Made by a program: the position numbers and the translations under genes. From Candidatus Latescibacterota bacterium (GTDB lineage Bacteria; JAAXHH01), in NCBI GenBank assembly GCA_012270975.1, contig JAAXHH010000121.1, positions 62,001-126,000 of the forward strand: DNA of 64,000 nucleotides. The letters are read 5' to 3'. Shown piece by piece: positions 9,033 to 18,793 of the stretch. The notes beneath the pieces were generated by a model, which saw only the letters and a program-made list of their open reading frames with translations, was not told the DNA's origin and did no database searches. The first letter of the stretch is position 1, and each line of letters begins with the position of its first letter.

Positions 9033-10163
9033 ATGACGATATTGTACGACTTTCTGTCGGCTTCCGGCCTGGCCGCGGCGACGTGGGGTCACGGTGCGAT
9101 GATCCTGATCGGCGCGGTCATGATCATACTCGCGATCGCCCGCCGATACGAACCGCTGCTGCTGGTGCCCATCGGTTTCGGCGTCATGCTGGGCAACATA
9201 CCCATGATGGGAGGCGACGGCCACGGAGTATATGATGAAGGAAGCGTACTTTATTACATCTATTTCGGCGTCAGGGAAGGCGTCTTCCCACCCCTGATCT
9301 TCCTGGGAATCGGGGCCATGACCGATTTCTCGGCCCTGCTGTCCAACCCGCGGCTCGTCCTGCTGGGCGCCGCGGCGCAGATCGGCATTTTCCTGACCAT
9401 GCTGGGCGCCATGGCCATCGGATTCACGCCGGCGGAATCGGGCGCCATCGCGATCATCGGCGGCGCGGACGGCCCCACGGCCATTTTCCTGTCTTCGAAA
9501 CTGGCGCCCCACCTGCTGTCCATGATCGCGATCGCGTCGTATTCCTACATGGCCCTGGTTCCCATCATCCAGCCGCCGATCATGCGGCTGTTTACCACGC
9601 GGAAGGAACGGCTCATCCGCATGGCGCCGCCCCGAGCGGTTTCGCGACGGGAAAAGATCATCTTCCCCATCGTCGCCTTTTTTATCGCGGCGATGATCGC
9701 ACCGGATTCCATCGTGCTGGTGGGACTGCTCTTCTTCGGCAACCTGCTCAAGGAATGCGGCGTGACGGAAAGGCTGGCCAACACGGCCCGCACATCGATG
9801 ATCGACATCATCACCATACTGCTGGGGTTCTCGGTCGGCGCAAGTACGCAGGCGGAGACCTTTCTCTCGCTGGAGTCGCTCTTCATCTTCGCCCTCGGGG
9901 TGATATCCTTCTGCATCGCGACGGCCGGCGGCGTGCTCTTCGCCAAGGGCATGAACCTGTTCACGAAAGACAAGATCAATCCGCTGATCGGTGCGGCGGG
10001 GGTTTCAGCCGTGCCCATGGCAGCGCGGGTAGCCCAGGTGGAAGCGCACCGCGAGGACCCCAGGAACTTCCTGTTGTTTCACGCCATGGCGCCCAACGTG
10101 GCGGGCGTCCTCGGTTCCGCCATCGCGGCGGGCATACTCTGGTCGGTGCTGGTGGGCGCATAA
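9033..10163 (+). CDS. Sodium ion-translocating decarboxylase subunit beta (OadB family)
   Basis: FPPLIFLGIGAMTDFSALLSNP, IAIIGGADGPTAIFLSSKLAP, SYMALVPIIQPPIMRL, GFSVGAST, GVSAVPMAARV are OadB/GcdB hallmarks. Confidence 0.95.
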   Translation: MTILYDFLSASGLAAATWGHGAMILIGAVMIILAIARRYEPLLLVPIGFGVMLGNIPMMGGDGHGVYDEGSVLYYIYFGVREGVFPPLIFLGIGAMTDFSALLSNPRLVLLGAAAQIGIFLTMLGAMAIGFTPAESGAIAIIGGADGPTAIFLSSKLAPHLLSMIAIASYSYMALVPIIQPPIMRLFTTRKERLIRMAPPRAVSRREKIIFPIVAFFIAAMIAPDSIVLVGLLFFGNLLKECGVTERLANTARTSMIDIITILLGFSVGASTQAETFLSLESLFIFALGVISFCIATAGGVLFAKGMNLFTKDKINPLIGAAGVSAVPMAARVAQVEAHREDPRNFLLFHAMAPNVAGVLGSAIAAGILWSVLVGA

Positions 10164-10179
10164 CCAAAGGAAACCAATC

Positions 10180-11991
10180 GTGAAGAAGAAAGTACATTTC
10201 ATGTGCACCACGTTCCGCGACGGATTCCAGTCCGTCTACGGCGCGCGCGTCTTTACCCGGGACTTCATGCCCGCCGTGGAAGCGGCGCGGAACGCGGGAA
10301 TCGATTACTTCGAGGCCGGCGGCGGAGCCTTGTTCCAGTCGCCCTATTTCTACTGCAACGAGGATGCCTTCGAGCGGATGGACGCCATACGGGAAGCGGT
10401 GGGTCCGGACGCCAACCTGCAGACCCTGTCCCGGGGCGTCAACGTGGTCGGACTGGATTCGCAGCCGAGCGACATCATCCGGCTGCACGCCGAATTGTTC
10501 AAGAAACACGGCATGACGACCATCCGGAACTTCGACGCGCTGAACGACGTGGAGAACCTCGTGCACAGCGGCCGGTGCATCACGGAGGCCGGTCTCAGGC
10601 ACCAGGTGTGCGTTACCGTCATGGAACTGCCGCCGGGCTGCTCGGGCGCCCACGACGCGGCCTTCTACACGGATACCTTCAGGAAGATCCTCGACGCCGA
10701 CATTCCCTTCGACTCGGTCTGCTTCAAGGACGCCTCGGGAACGGCCGTTCCCTCCAAGGTGTATGATTCCGTCAAGGCCGCCCGGAAGCTGCTGCCCGAA
10801 GGGACCTGGATCCACTACCATACCCACGACACGGCCGGCATCTCGGTTGCGTCGTACCAGGCGGCGCTCGAAGCCGGCGCCGACGCCATCGACCTGGCCT
10901 TCGCGCCCGTGTCCGGGGGCACCTCGCAGCCGGACATCCTCGTCATGTGGCACGCGCTTCGCGGCACGGACTACGACCTGGACATCGATCCCGACGGTGT
11001 GCGGGAAGCCTCGGAGGTCCTGAAGGAATGCATGAAGGACTATTTCCTGCCTCCCGAGGCCGTGGCCGTCGAACCGCTCCTACCCTGGAGCCCCATGCCG
11101 GGCGGGGCCCTGACCGCCAACACGCAGATGCTCCGGGACAACGGGATCATGGACCGGTACCCGGCCATCATCAAGGCCATGCGCGACGTGGTTGAGAAGG
11201 GCGGGTACGGCACGTCGGTCACGCCGGTATCCCAGTTCTATTTCCAGCAGGCATTCAATAATGTACTGATGGGCCCCTGGAAGAAGATCGCGGAAGACTA
11301 CGGACGCATGGTCCTGGGCTATTTCGGCAGGACACCCGTGCCCCCGGATCCCGTGGTCGTGAACATCGCATCGGAACAGCTGGGCCTGCCGCCGAACAGG
11401 CGGCCGGTGCTGGAACTCAACGACAACGATCCGAAGAAGGGCGCCGAGGCCGCGCGCAGCGTGCTGAAAGAAGCGGGGATCGAGGACACGGACGAGAATA
11501 TCTTCATCGTCGCGGCGTGCGGCGATCGTGGACTGGCCTACCTGAAGGGCGAGGGATTCATCGGGGTGCGCAAGAAGACCGCATCGGAGCAGGTGGAACA
11601 GCCCGACGAGGCGCTGCCCGCGACGGACGGTCCCCGCGGATACCAGGTGACCGTCAACGGCAGAAGCTACGCGCTGCGTATCGAGGGGAATACAGCGATC
11701 GTCAACGGCAAGGCGTACGATGTCGACCTGCAGCCCGATACGTCCGAGGCCGTGGGAGAAGCCGCGGAACGCGCAGGAACCACGCCGGTCATCGCGCCGA
11801 TCCCGGGGAAAGTGCTCAAGGTGGCGGTCTCCCCCGGTCAGGCCGTGGAGGAAGGAGACGTCATCGTGGTCCTGGAAGCCATGAAAATGGAAATGGAGGT
11901 CACCGCCGACGTCGGCGGAACCGTGACCCATGTGTCCATAAACCCGGGCGTCCAGGTGATCGCGGGCCAGACGCTGGCCTACCTGGGTTGA
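10180..11991 (+). CDS. Carboxyltransferase/biotin subunit (oxaloacetate decarboxylase alpha / pyruvate carboxylase B-like)
   Basis: TTFRDGFQSVYGARV, HYHTHDTAGISVASYQAALEAGADAIDLA, C-terminal biotinyl domain VLEAMKMEMEV. Confidence 0.92.
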   Translation: MKKKVHFMCTTFRDGFQSVYGARVFTRDFMPAVEAARNAGIDYFEAGGGALFQSPYFYCNEDAFERMDAIREAVGPDANLQTLSRGVNVVGLDSQPSDIIRLHAELFKKHGMTTIRNFDALNDVENLVHSGRCITEAGLRHQVCVTVMELPPGCSGAHDAAFYTDTFRKILDADIPFDSVCFKDASGTAVPSKVYDSVKAARKLLPEGTWIHYHTHDTAGISVASYQAALEAGADAIDLAFAPVSGGTSQPDILVMWHALRGTDYDLDIDPDGVREASEVLKECMKDYFLPPEAVAVEPLLPWSPMPGGALTANTQMLRDNGIMDRYPAIIKAMRDVVEKGGYGTSVTPVSQFYFQQAFNNVLMGPWKKIAEDYGRMVLGYFGRTPVPPDPVVVNIASEQLGLPPNRRPVLELNDNDPKKGAEAARSVLKEAGIEDTDENIFIVAACGDRGLAYLKGEGFIGVRKKTASEQVEQPDEALPATDGPRGYQVTVNGRSYALRIEGNTAIVNGKAYDVDLQPDTSEAVGEAAERAGTTPVIAPIPGKVLKVAVSPGQAVEEGDVIVVLEAMKMEMEVTADVGGTVTHVSINPGVQVIAGQTLAYLG

Positions 11992-13217
11992 TGGCCTCCG
12001 AGGTGGGTTCATGGCTTGAACGTCGAATGGCCGGATTTCCCTTACACCGCATCCGGATTGAAAAGCGCTGTCGGAACGCGGTCCGCATACTGAACGCGGC
12101 CAGCATGTTGATCGCGGCCAGTTTGCTGATCGCGGCCCGTAATCTGTACGCTGTCCGCTTGCTGCGCCGGGCGGTTGCCTGCAGCCTGGCACTACTCGCC
12201 TTCCCTGCTTTTTCCGCCTTCTCGCAGTCCCCTGCCACCGGTCCCTTCATGCAGCGCGACCAGTTCCCTGTAAGAATGTTGTTCCTCGGACTTCGTCCCG
12301 AGGCCGGGGATCTCCTTCCGCGAAGATCGGTCCAGTGGGCCGTCCAGTTCGACTACGCCAATACCTACGCAAGCACCCTTCCCGTAGGCGACACCCTGAT
12401 CGCCGATGACTACTACCGGGCCGCGCCGCCGGACGAATACCGGCTGTTCGTCGATACGGAATCCCTCCGCGTGTCGGCGGATCTGGACTGGCGGATCGCG
12501 TCGCGGCTGCAGATAGGCGCGACCATGCCTTTTCTCAAGCACGGCGGCGGCTTTCTGGACGGCGTGGTGGAGGGGTTCCACGGCATGTTCAACCTGTCCA
12601 ACGGGGGCAGGGAGTGGGCGCCCAGGAACGACTATGGTGTATTCGTGGTACGAAACCGCCGTTTCTGGATCAAAAGTGTGGAGTCCGCCTCCTTCCGGCC
12701 GGGAGACCTCGTAGTACGGATGAAGACACCGTTGAACCGCGGCGGCGACGAACTCAACCTGGCCCTTGCCGGCGCCGTGAAGCTGCCCACGGGCAACCTG
12801 GAAACGCTGACCGGCAGCGGGGGATGGGATTTCCAGGCGGCGCTTTTCGCAACCTGGCGGCCACGGCGGCCGGAGCAGGACATGGTCTTCCATGCCAACC
12901 TCGCCCACACCCGGCTGGGCAGGCCCACCCTGGGCGATGGATTCCCCCTCCGGTCCATCACGACGTTCGTGCTGGCCTTCGAATACCGGACATCGGGCCG
13001 ACTCGCCGGCCTGGTCCAGACACAGGTCAACATCGGTCCCTTTCCCGGCAGCAGGCTGGGCCCCTTGAATCGCACGGCCATCGAGGCGACCGCCGGCGTG
13101 CGATACGCCCTGTCCGAGTCGCTGTCACTCGATATGGGCCTGACCGAGAATCTCAGCCAGTACCAGAACACCCCCGATGTGGGGCTCCACGCCGGGATCG
13201 TGTGGAGGACGCCTTAG
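11991..13217 (+). CDS. DUF3187-like outer-membrane beta-barrel-type protein
   Basis: Hydrophobic leader (ACSLALLAFPAFSAFSQ), then PFMQRDQFPVRMLFLGLRPEAGDLLP... ending in a barrel-like C-terminus. The start overlaps the upstream TGA (ATGA). The exact start is uncertain because of an internal repeat in the leader. Confidence 0.6.
   Translation: MASEVGSWLERRMAGFPLHRIRIEKRCRNAVRILNAASMLIAASLLIAARNLYAVRLLRRAVACSLALLAFPAFSAFSQSPATGPFMQRDQFPVRMLFLGLRPEAGDLLPRRSVQWAVQFDYANTYASTLPVGDTLIADDYYRAAPPDEYRLFVDTESLRVSADLDWRIASRLQIGATMPFLKHGGGFLDGVVEGFHGMFNLSNGGREWAPRNDYGVFVVRNRRFWIKSVESASFRPGDLVVRMKTPLNRGGDELNLALAGAVKLPTGNLETLTGSGGWDFQAALFATWRPRRPEQDMVFHANLAHTRLGRPTLGDGFPLRSITTFVLAFEYRTSGRLAGLVQTQVNIGPFPGSRLGPLNRTAIEATAGVRYALSESLSLDMGLTENLSQYQNTPDVGLHAGIVWRTP
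12074..12163 (+). repeat. Degenerate 18-bp tandem repeat x5 (6-aa unit x-A-[VA]-[RS]-x-L)
   Basis: gaacgcggtccgcatact / gaacgcggccagcatgtt / gatcgcggccagtttgct / gatcgcggcccgtaatct / gtacgctgtccgcttgct. Confidence 0.9.
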
Positions 13218-13320
13218 CGGCCGCCGCGCGCGCTGGATGACTTATAAAGGCGGTCACGCCGGACGACGCCCTGACCGCGGTACAGTGGAGATCCTGGCGG
13301 CCGCCAAATCGGAAATCATC

Positions 13321-14523
13321 ATGCAAAACACGTATTCAAGGTTGCTTTTCAATGCCCGTGGACGGCTGGGCGTGATCGACCTGGACGACGCCGCGGCCAC
13401 GTCGGGTATGGAAGACGCGGCGGATCCGGTCGATTCGGTTACGCGAATCTGGTATCCGAACCCGGACGTCCCAGGCATGGCCAGTTGGGGCTGGGGACCC
13501 GTCTTTGAAGACCGCCACAGGGTCATTCTGTCCAGCTACGAACCCGGCAAGGCCTGGGAAGGCAACGTGCGGGTCCATCTCTGGATATACGACCTGACCG
13601 AAGACCGGCTGCTGGAGGAGATCGCCCTCAAGAACCGGCCGGCGCCGTTCATGGGATGCACCCATATCCTGCCGGGAGAGGATCGTCTCGTGACGAATCC
13701 GATTATCGACGGCAAACAGCGTATCTGGACGATGGAATTGGACGGGTCCGATCCGACGGAGATCACGGGCGCGGAGGACGGGTTCGTCTACTGTGTACAG
13801 ATCAGCCCGGACGGCCGCAGGTTCGCCTATCATTCGACCATGCTGGAAGGCCGGGACAGCTACTGCATATTCGTTTCGGACCTGGACGGAGGAAACCGGG
13901 TGGAAGTCGCGGCGGCGCAGGGGCACCTGTACTTCGGTCCCATGTGGTCGCCGGACGGACAGTGGCTGATCTACCAGGACTGCCACTATCCCGATGACCC
14001 GGGACACGACTGGGCCGATCTGTGTCTGGGCAGTCCGGACGGCCCCGGCGGCGCGACGCACCGGAAAGTCACGACTGGACAGCGCCAGTGGTTCGCCACT
14101 TCCTACGGCAACCCGAAATCCCGGGGCAGCGGTTCCAACATCGCCCAGTGGACCCCGGATGGGAAAAGGGTCACCTACACCCGCGCGGAGCCTGGTTCCC
14201 GGACGGCCTGGCCGTACCAGGCGCAACGGCCGGACACCGACCACTTCAACCGGGACTACTACCCGGAAGAAGCCCGCGGGGGCACCGCCATCTGCCTCCT
14301 CGATCCCTTCACGGGGGAGGAAACGGAGTTCATACCTTTCGAACCCCGCATCTGGAACTTCCGGTCGGCCTGGTCTCCGGACGGTTCCAGGTTCGCCTTC
14401 TGCCGCGCCGAAGTGGGATCACCGAGCGGCATCTGGCTGGTCGAGGCCGACGGTACCGGCGAGCGGATGCTCACGGACGGATACGAACACCTGGGCGCGG
14501 ATCACCCGGTGTGGGTAGGATAG
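13321..14523 (+). CDS. PD40/TolB-type beta-propeller protein, oligogalacturonate lyase-like
   Basis: Repeated ISPDGRRFAYHS / MWSPDGQWLIYQD / WTPDGKRVTYTR / WSPDGSRFAFCR blades. Confidence 0.75.
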   Translation: MQNTYSRLLFNARGRLGVIDLDDAAATSGMEDAADPVDSVTRIWYPNPDVPGMASWGWGPVFEDRHRVILSSYEPGKAWEGNVRVHLWIYDLTEDRLLEEIALKNRPAPFMGCTHILPGEDRLVTNPIIDGKQRIWTMELDGSDPTEITGAEDGFVYCVQISPDGRRFAYHSTMLEGRDSYCIFVSDLDGGNRVEVAAAQGHLYFGPMWSPDGQWLIYQDCHYPDDPGHDWADLCLGSPDGPGGATHRKVTTGQRQWFATSYGNPKSRGSGSNIAQWTPDGKRVTYTRAEPGSRTAWPYQAQRPDTDHFNRDYYPEEARGGTAICLLDPFTGEETEFIPFEPRIWNFRSAWSPDGSRFAFCRAEVGSPSGIWLVEADGTGERMLTDGYEHLGADHPVWVG

Positions 14524-14569
14524 AGGGTTTATTCGCCCGCCGGTATCAGGGCAACTGTCACACGGAAGG

Positions 14570-15493
14570 TCACACGTAGGTCAGCCAGCCGTGGGCATCC
14601 TCGCCCTCGCCCGTGGTGACCGCGAAGAACCGGTCCTGGATCTCCTTCGTGACCGGACCGCGGGACCCGCCGCCCACGGTGATGCGGTCGATGGACCTTA
14701 CCGGCGTCACTTCCACGGCGCTTCCCACGAAGAAGACCTCATCGGCGATGTAGAGCATCTCGCGGGGGATATCCTGTTCGACGACGTCGAATCCGGCGTC
14801 CTGGGCAAGCGTCATGACGGAGTTGCGCGTGATGCCGCCGAGGACCGAGGCCGCCAGGCTGTTCGTGATGACCCGGCCCTCCTTCACGACGAAGATGTTC
14901 TCGCCGCTTCCTTCGCTGATCAGGCCGTCGGTGTTCAGGGCAATGCCTTCGCTGTACCCGTTCTCGATGGCCTCCATGCGGATCAGCTGGGAATTGAGGT
15001 AGTTTCCGCCGGCCTTGGACAGGGCGGGGTGGGTATTCGGCGCGGGACGGGTCCAGGACGAGATGCACACGTCCACGCCGTTTTCCAGCACGTCGTCGCC
15101 GAGATAGGCGCCCCAGTCCCATGTTCCGATGGCGACTTCCACGGGACATCCCAGGGGGTCGACGCTCAGCAGGCCGTACCCGCGGTATACGACGGGACGG
15201 ACGTAACAGGAAGCGTGCTTGTTGGACCGGATGGTCTCGAGGACGGCCTCGTTGATTTCCGCCGGGGTGTAAGGGATTTCCACCCGGTAGATCTTGCAGG
15301 AGTCGAACAGCCTGTCCACGTGCTCCTGGAGCCGGAACACCGCAGGGCCCCGAGTCGTCTCGTAGCAGCGCATGCCCTCGAAAAAACTCGAACCGTAGTG
15401 TACCACGTGGGAAAGTACGTGGATCTTCGCGTCTTTCCAGGGTACCAGTTTCCCATTGAACCAGATGTATTCGGCCTCCGGCAGGGTGGCCAT
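14570..15493 (-). CDS. ilvE: Branched-chain amino acid aminotransferase
   Basis: IWFNGKLVPWKDAKIHVLSHVVHYGSSFFEGMRCYET, GYSEGIALNTDGLISEGSGENIFVVKEGRV. Confidence 0.95.
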   Translation of the reverse strand: MATLPEAEYIWFNGKLVPWKDAKIHVLSHVVHYGSSFFEGMRCYETTRGPAVFRLQEHVDRLFDSCKIYRVEIPYTPAEINEAVLETIRSNKHASCYVRPVVYRGYGLLSVDPLGCPVEVAIGTWDWGAYLGDDVLENGVDVCISSWTRPAPNTHPALSKAGGNYLNSQLIRMEAIENGYSEGIALNTDGLISEGSGENIFVVKEGRVITNSLAASVLGGITRNSVMTLAQDAGFDVVEQDIPREMLYIADEVFFVGSAVEVTPVRSIDRITVGGGSRGPVTKEIQDRFFAVTTGEGEDAHGWLTYV

Positions 15494-15540
15494 GCTCGAT
15501 CTCCTTTCCACGGTTCGGTTCGCGCCAAACAATCTGGCGC

Positions 15541-15569
15541 AAACTAGGGGGCGAACCCCCTGTTGTCAA
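15541..15569 (-). promoter_or_regulatory. Divergent promoter for ilvE
   Basis: Minus strand TTGACA (15564-15569), N17, TAGTTT (15541-15546). Confidence 0.6.
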
Positions 15570-15581
15570 GGGCAAAAGGCC

Positions 15582-15611
15582 TTGACACCCTCTTCGCGAA
15601 ATCCCTAGCTT
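15582..15611 (+). promoter_or_regulatory. Divergent promoter for ribD
   Basis: TTGACA (15582-15587), N18, TAGCTT (15606-15611), 5 nt before the ribD ATG at 15617. Confidence 0.55.
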
Positions 15612-15616
15612 ATGCC

Positions 15617-16711
15617 ATGACGAAACCGGATAATGACGCCGTATTCATGCGCCAGGCGCTGGATCTGGCGGGTCAGGGTATTGGCCGGACCAGTCCCAAT
15701 CCCATGGTGGGATCCGTGGTCGTCCGCGACGGCGTCGTCGCGGGCCGGGGCTACTACCGTGAATACGGCGGACGTCATGCCGAACCGCAGGCGCTCGAGG
15801 AGGCGGGAGCGCTTGCGCATGGCGCCGCGTTGTACGTTACCCTGGAGCCCTGCTGCCACCAGGGCAGTACGCCGCCGTGCACGGACGCGATCATCGCATC
15901 GGGCATCGCGCACGTCCACGTCGCCATGGCCGATCCGGACCGGCGCGCGTCCGGCAAGGGGATCGAGCGGCTGCGCGCGGCGGGCATCGCCGTCGAAACT
16001 GGCCTCCTGGAAGCGGAATCGCGGGAACTGAACGCGGCCTATGTGCACCACCGGGAGACCGGCCGGCCCTTCGTGCTGCTCAAGCTCGCCCAGACGCTGG
16101 ACGGCCGTATCGCCACGCGGAACGGCCGGTCGCAGTGGATCACCGGGGAGGCCGCGCGGAAACGGGTTCACCTGATGCGCAGCCGGGCGGATGCCGTGCT
16201 CGTGGGCATTGACACCGTGCTGGCGGACGACCCGCGGCTCACGGTCCGGCACGTAGACGGCCGCCAGCCCCGTCGCATCGTGCTCGACAGCCGGGCCCGA
16301 ACTCCGGAGGACGCGCGGATATTGAACGGCGATGCGCCGGCGATCGTTTGCGTTACGGAGGCCGCGCCCGCGGATCGGGTGGACGGGCTGAAAGGTGCGG
16401 GCGCCGAGGTGCTCGTATTGCCTGGCGGAGACGGATCCATTCCAATAGCGCCGCTCAAGACGGCGCTTGGAAAGGCCGGGATCGTGACCCTCATGGTAGA
16501 AGGCGGCAGCCGCGTGGCCACTTCCTTCCTGCGGGAGGGGGCGGTCGACCGGATCGCCTGTTTCGTCGCGCCGCGCATACTGGGCACGGGGATCCCATCG
16601 ATCGCCGACCTGGAACTGGACGACCTTTCGAAGGCTATAGAACTGCGGGATACGCGGGTGGAGCAACTGGGCGGCGATTTTCTCATCACGGGCACGCCGG
16701 GGTACGCTTGA
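15617..16711 (+). CDS. ribD: Bifunctional riboflavin deaminase/reductase RibD
   Basis: HAEPQALEEAGALAHGAALYVTLEPCCHQGSTPPCTDAI (deaminase zinc motif) plus reductase domain (KLAQTLDGRIATRNGRSQWITG). Confidence 0.97.
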   Translation: MTKPDNDAVFMRQALDLAGQGIGRTSPNPMVGSVVVRDGVVAGRGYYREYGGRHAEPQALEEAGALAHGAALYVTLEPCCHQGSTPPCTDAIIASGIAHVHVAMADPDRRASGKGIERLRAAGIAVETGLLEAESRELNAAYVHHRETGRPFVLLKLAQTLDGRIATRNGRSQWITGEAARKRVHLMRSRADAVLVGIDTVLADDPRLTVRHVDGRQPRRIVLDSRARTPEDARILNGDAPAIVCVTEAAPADRVDGLKGAGAEVLVLPGGDGSIPIAPLKTALGKAGIVTLMVEGGSRVATSFLREGAVDRIACFVAPRILGTGIPSIADLELDDLSKAIELRDTRVEQLGGDFLITGTPGYA

Positions 16712-16783
16712 AGAGATCGGGGGCATGCCGGCAGGCGCGCCCGATGAGATCATGGGCAGCCCGCGCTACACGGAGTATAAACC

Positions 16784-17443
16784 ATGTTCACGGGAATCGT
16801 TGAAACCACGGGTTCGGTACAGGCGCTCGACGGCGATCGGGACGGCCTGAAGCTGACCGTGGAGGCACCTGCCATGTCGGCTGGGTTCCAGCCGGGCGAC
16901 AGCGTGGCCGTGAACGGCGTCTGTCTGACCGTAGTGGATACCGGGGACCGGGTGTTCTACCTGGAAATCGTACCGGAGACGGTCTCCCGGACGACCTTCG
17001 GCAACTTGCGGGTCGGGGACCGGGTCAACCTGGAGCGGCCGCTGCGTCTGTCGGACCGCATCGACGGCCATCTGGTCCAGGGACACGTGGACGGCGTTGG
17101 ACGCATCGCGGCGCGGGAAGAACGGGGCAACAGCCTGTGGTACGAGGTCGAAATCCCGGAGGATCTGACGCCTTTCGTCATCGAGAAAGGGTCCATCGCG
17201 CTGGACGGAATTAGCTTGACAATCGCCGGTCTGACGGGTAGTTTGGCAGCCGTATCGATCATACCGCATACCGCGTCGATTACGACGTTCGGCGGCAGGC
17301 AGATCGGTGACGAGGTGAATATAGAAGTGGACATGATCGGCCGGTATGTCGCGTCCCTTTTGCAGTCCGGCCGGAGTTCGAAACCGGGAGAGAACCCGGA
17401 GTCATCACCCATCACCGAAGCCTGGTTGAGGGAGAAGATGTAG
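16784..17443 (+). CDS. ribE: Riboflavin synthase alpha chain
   Basis: MFTGIVETTGSVQAL..., VNGVCLTVV, HLVQGHVDGVG, SIALDGISLTI. Confidence 0.97.
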   Translation: MFTGIVETTGSVQALDGDRDGLKLTVEAPAMSAGFQPGDSVAVNGVCLTVVDTGDRVFYLEIVPETVSRTTFGNLRVGDRVNLERPLRLSDRIDGHLVQGHVDGVGRIAAREERGNSLWYEVEIPEDLTPFVIEKGSIALDGISLTIAGLTGSLAAVSIIPHTASITTFGGRQIGDEVNIEVDMIGRYVASLLQSGRSSKPGENPESSPITEAWLREKM

Positions 17444-17521
17444 GTCGGCAAGGCCCGGCGGCGATACGAGTACAGACCGGGACGCACGCCGTCAGGACAA
17501 CCGAAAACACGATTGAACTCC

Positions 17522-18772
17522 ATGCCGTCCCCCTTTAGTACCATCCCGGAAGCCATCGAAGAGATCAAGGCCGGGCGCATACTGATCGTCATCGACGACG
17601 AAGACCGCGAAAACGAAGGCGATTTCATCATGGCCGCCGAAAGAACGACTCCGGCGGCCATCAATTTCATGGCCCGGTATGGCCGGGGACTGATCTGCCT
17701 TCCGACCACGCGCGAACGCCTGGAAGAACTCAAGGTGCCCGCCATGGTCGGCGAAGAGGTCAACACGGCGCTGCTGGGCACCCGCTTCACCGTATCGGTC
17801 GACGCCGTCAACGGCACGACCTCGGGCATATCTGCGGCGGACCGCGCCGAGACGGTGCAGGTATTCGTCCGTTCGGGCAGCAGGCCCGAAGACCTGGCGC
17901 GGCCGGGTCATATCTTTCCCCTGCAGGCCTTCGACGGCGGTGTGCTGCGCCGGGCAGGGCACACGGAGGCCACCGTCGATCTGGTGAAGCTGGCCGGGCT
18001 GTACCCCGCCGGCGTCCTCTGCGAAATCATGGACGATGACGGGTCCATGGCCCGCCTCCCCCGGCTGATCGAGATCGCGAACGACCATGACCTGAAGATC
18101 ATTACCATCAAGGACCTGATCGAATACCGCAGGGGCAGCGAGAAGTTGGTAAAGCGGGTGGTCACGACGACCATCCCAAGCAGGTACGGGGAATTCGAAT
18201 CCTACCTCTATGAAGACGAACTGACCGGTGATCACCACGTCGCCCTGGTCAAGGGGAGGGTGGACGGTGAGCCGAACGTGCTTGTACGCGTGCACTCCCA
18301 GTGTCTTACGGGAGACGTTTTCGGGTCCATGCGATGCGATTGCGGCGACCAGTTGCAGCAGGCGCTGAAGCGCATCGCCGCCGAGGGAAGCGGCGTGCTG
18401 CTATACATGCGGCAGGAGGGCCGGGGCATCGGACTGGCCAACAAGCTCAGGGCGTACGCCCTGCAGGACCAGGGACATGACACGGTGGAGGCGAACCAGG
18501 CGCTGGGTCTGCCCGTGGACGCGCGAGATTATGGGATCGGATCCCAGATCCTGGCCGACCTGGGCCTGACCACGATCCGGATCATGACCAACAACCCGTC
18601 CAAGCGGATCGGGATCGAGGGCTATGGCCTCGACGTGACGGAACGCGTCCCGCTTCAGACTTCGCCGAACCGGTACAACGTGGGTTATCTCAAGACGAAG
18701 CGCGGCAAGCTCGGCCACCTGCTCGATCTCGACGAATCGCCGGACGACGTCGGCTTCGACAGCCTGCTTTGA
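17522..18772 (+). CDS. ribBA: Bifunctional DHBP synthase / GTP cyclohydrolase II
   Basis: [81 protein letters not shown] start at 17513 is possible. Confidence 0.97.
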   Translation: MPSPFSTIPEAIEEIKAGRILIVIDDEDRENEGDFIMAAERTTPAAINFMARYGRGLICLPTTRERLEELKVPAMVGEEVNTALLGTRFTVSVDAVNGTTSGISAADRAETVQVFVRSGSRPEDLARPGHIFPLQAFDGGVLRRAGHTEATVDLVKLAGLYPAGVLCEIMDDDGSMARLPRLIEIANDHDLKIITIKDLIEYRRGSEKLVKRVVTTTIPSRYGEFESYLYEDELTGDHHVALVKGRVDGEPNVLVRVHSQCLTGDVFGSMRCDCGDQLQQALKRIAAEGSGVLLYMRQEGRGIGLANKLRAYALQDQGHDTVEANQALGLPVDARDYGIGSQILADLGLTTIRIMTNNPSKRIGIEGYGLDVTERVPLQTSPNRYNVGYLKTKRGKLGHLLDLDESPDDVGFDSLL

Positions 18773-18793
18773 TCTTGCGCAAGGAGCGAGTTC

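Noticed and set aside
11517-11990. N-terminal part of the 566-aa ORF ahead of the DUF3187-like protein
   Set aside because: Overlaps the biotinyl domain of the alpha subunit in another frame; the real gene most likely starts at or after 11991.
15547-15563. GGGGG-CGAA-CCCCC hairpin as a terminator
   Set aside because: No U-tract and it lies exactly between the -35 and -10 boxes of the ilvE promoter.
15494-15616. FMN riboswitch upstream of the rib genes
   Set aside because: No conserved RFN element recognised, and the predicted ribD leader is only a few nt long.
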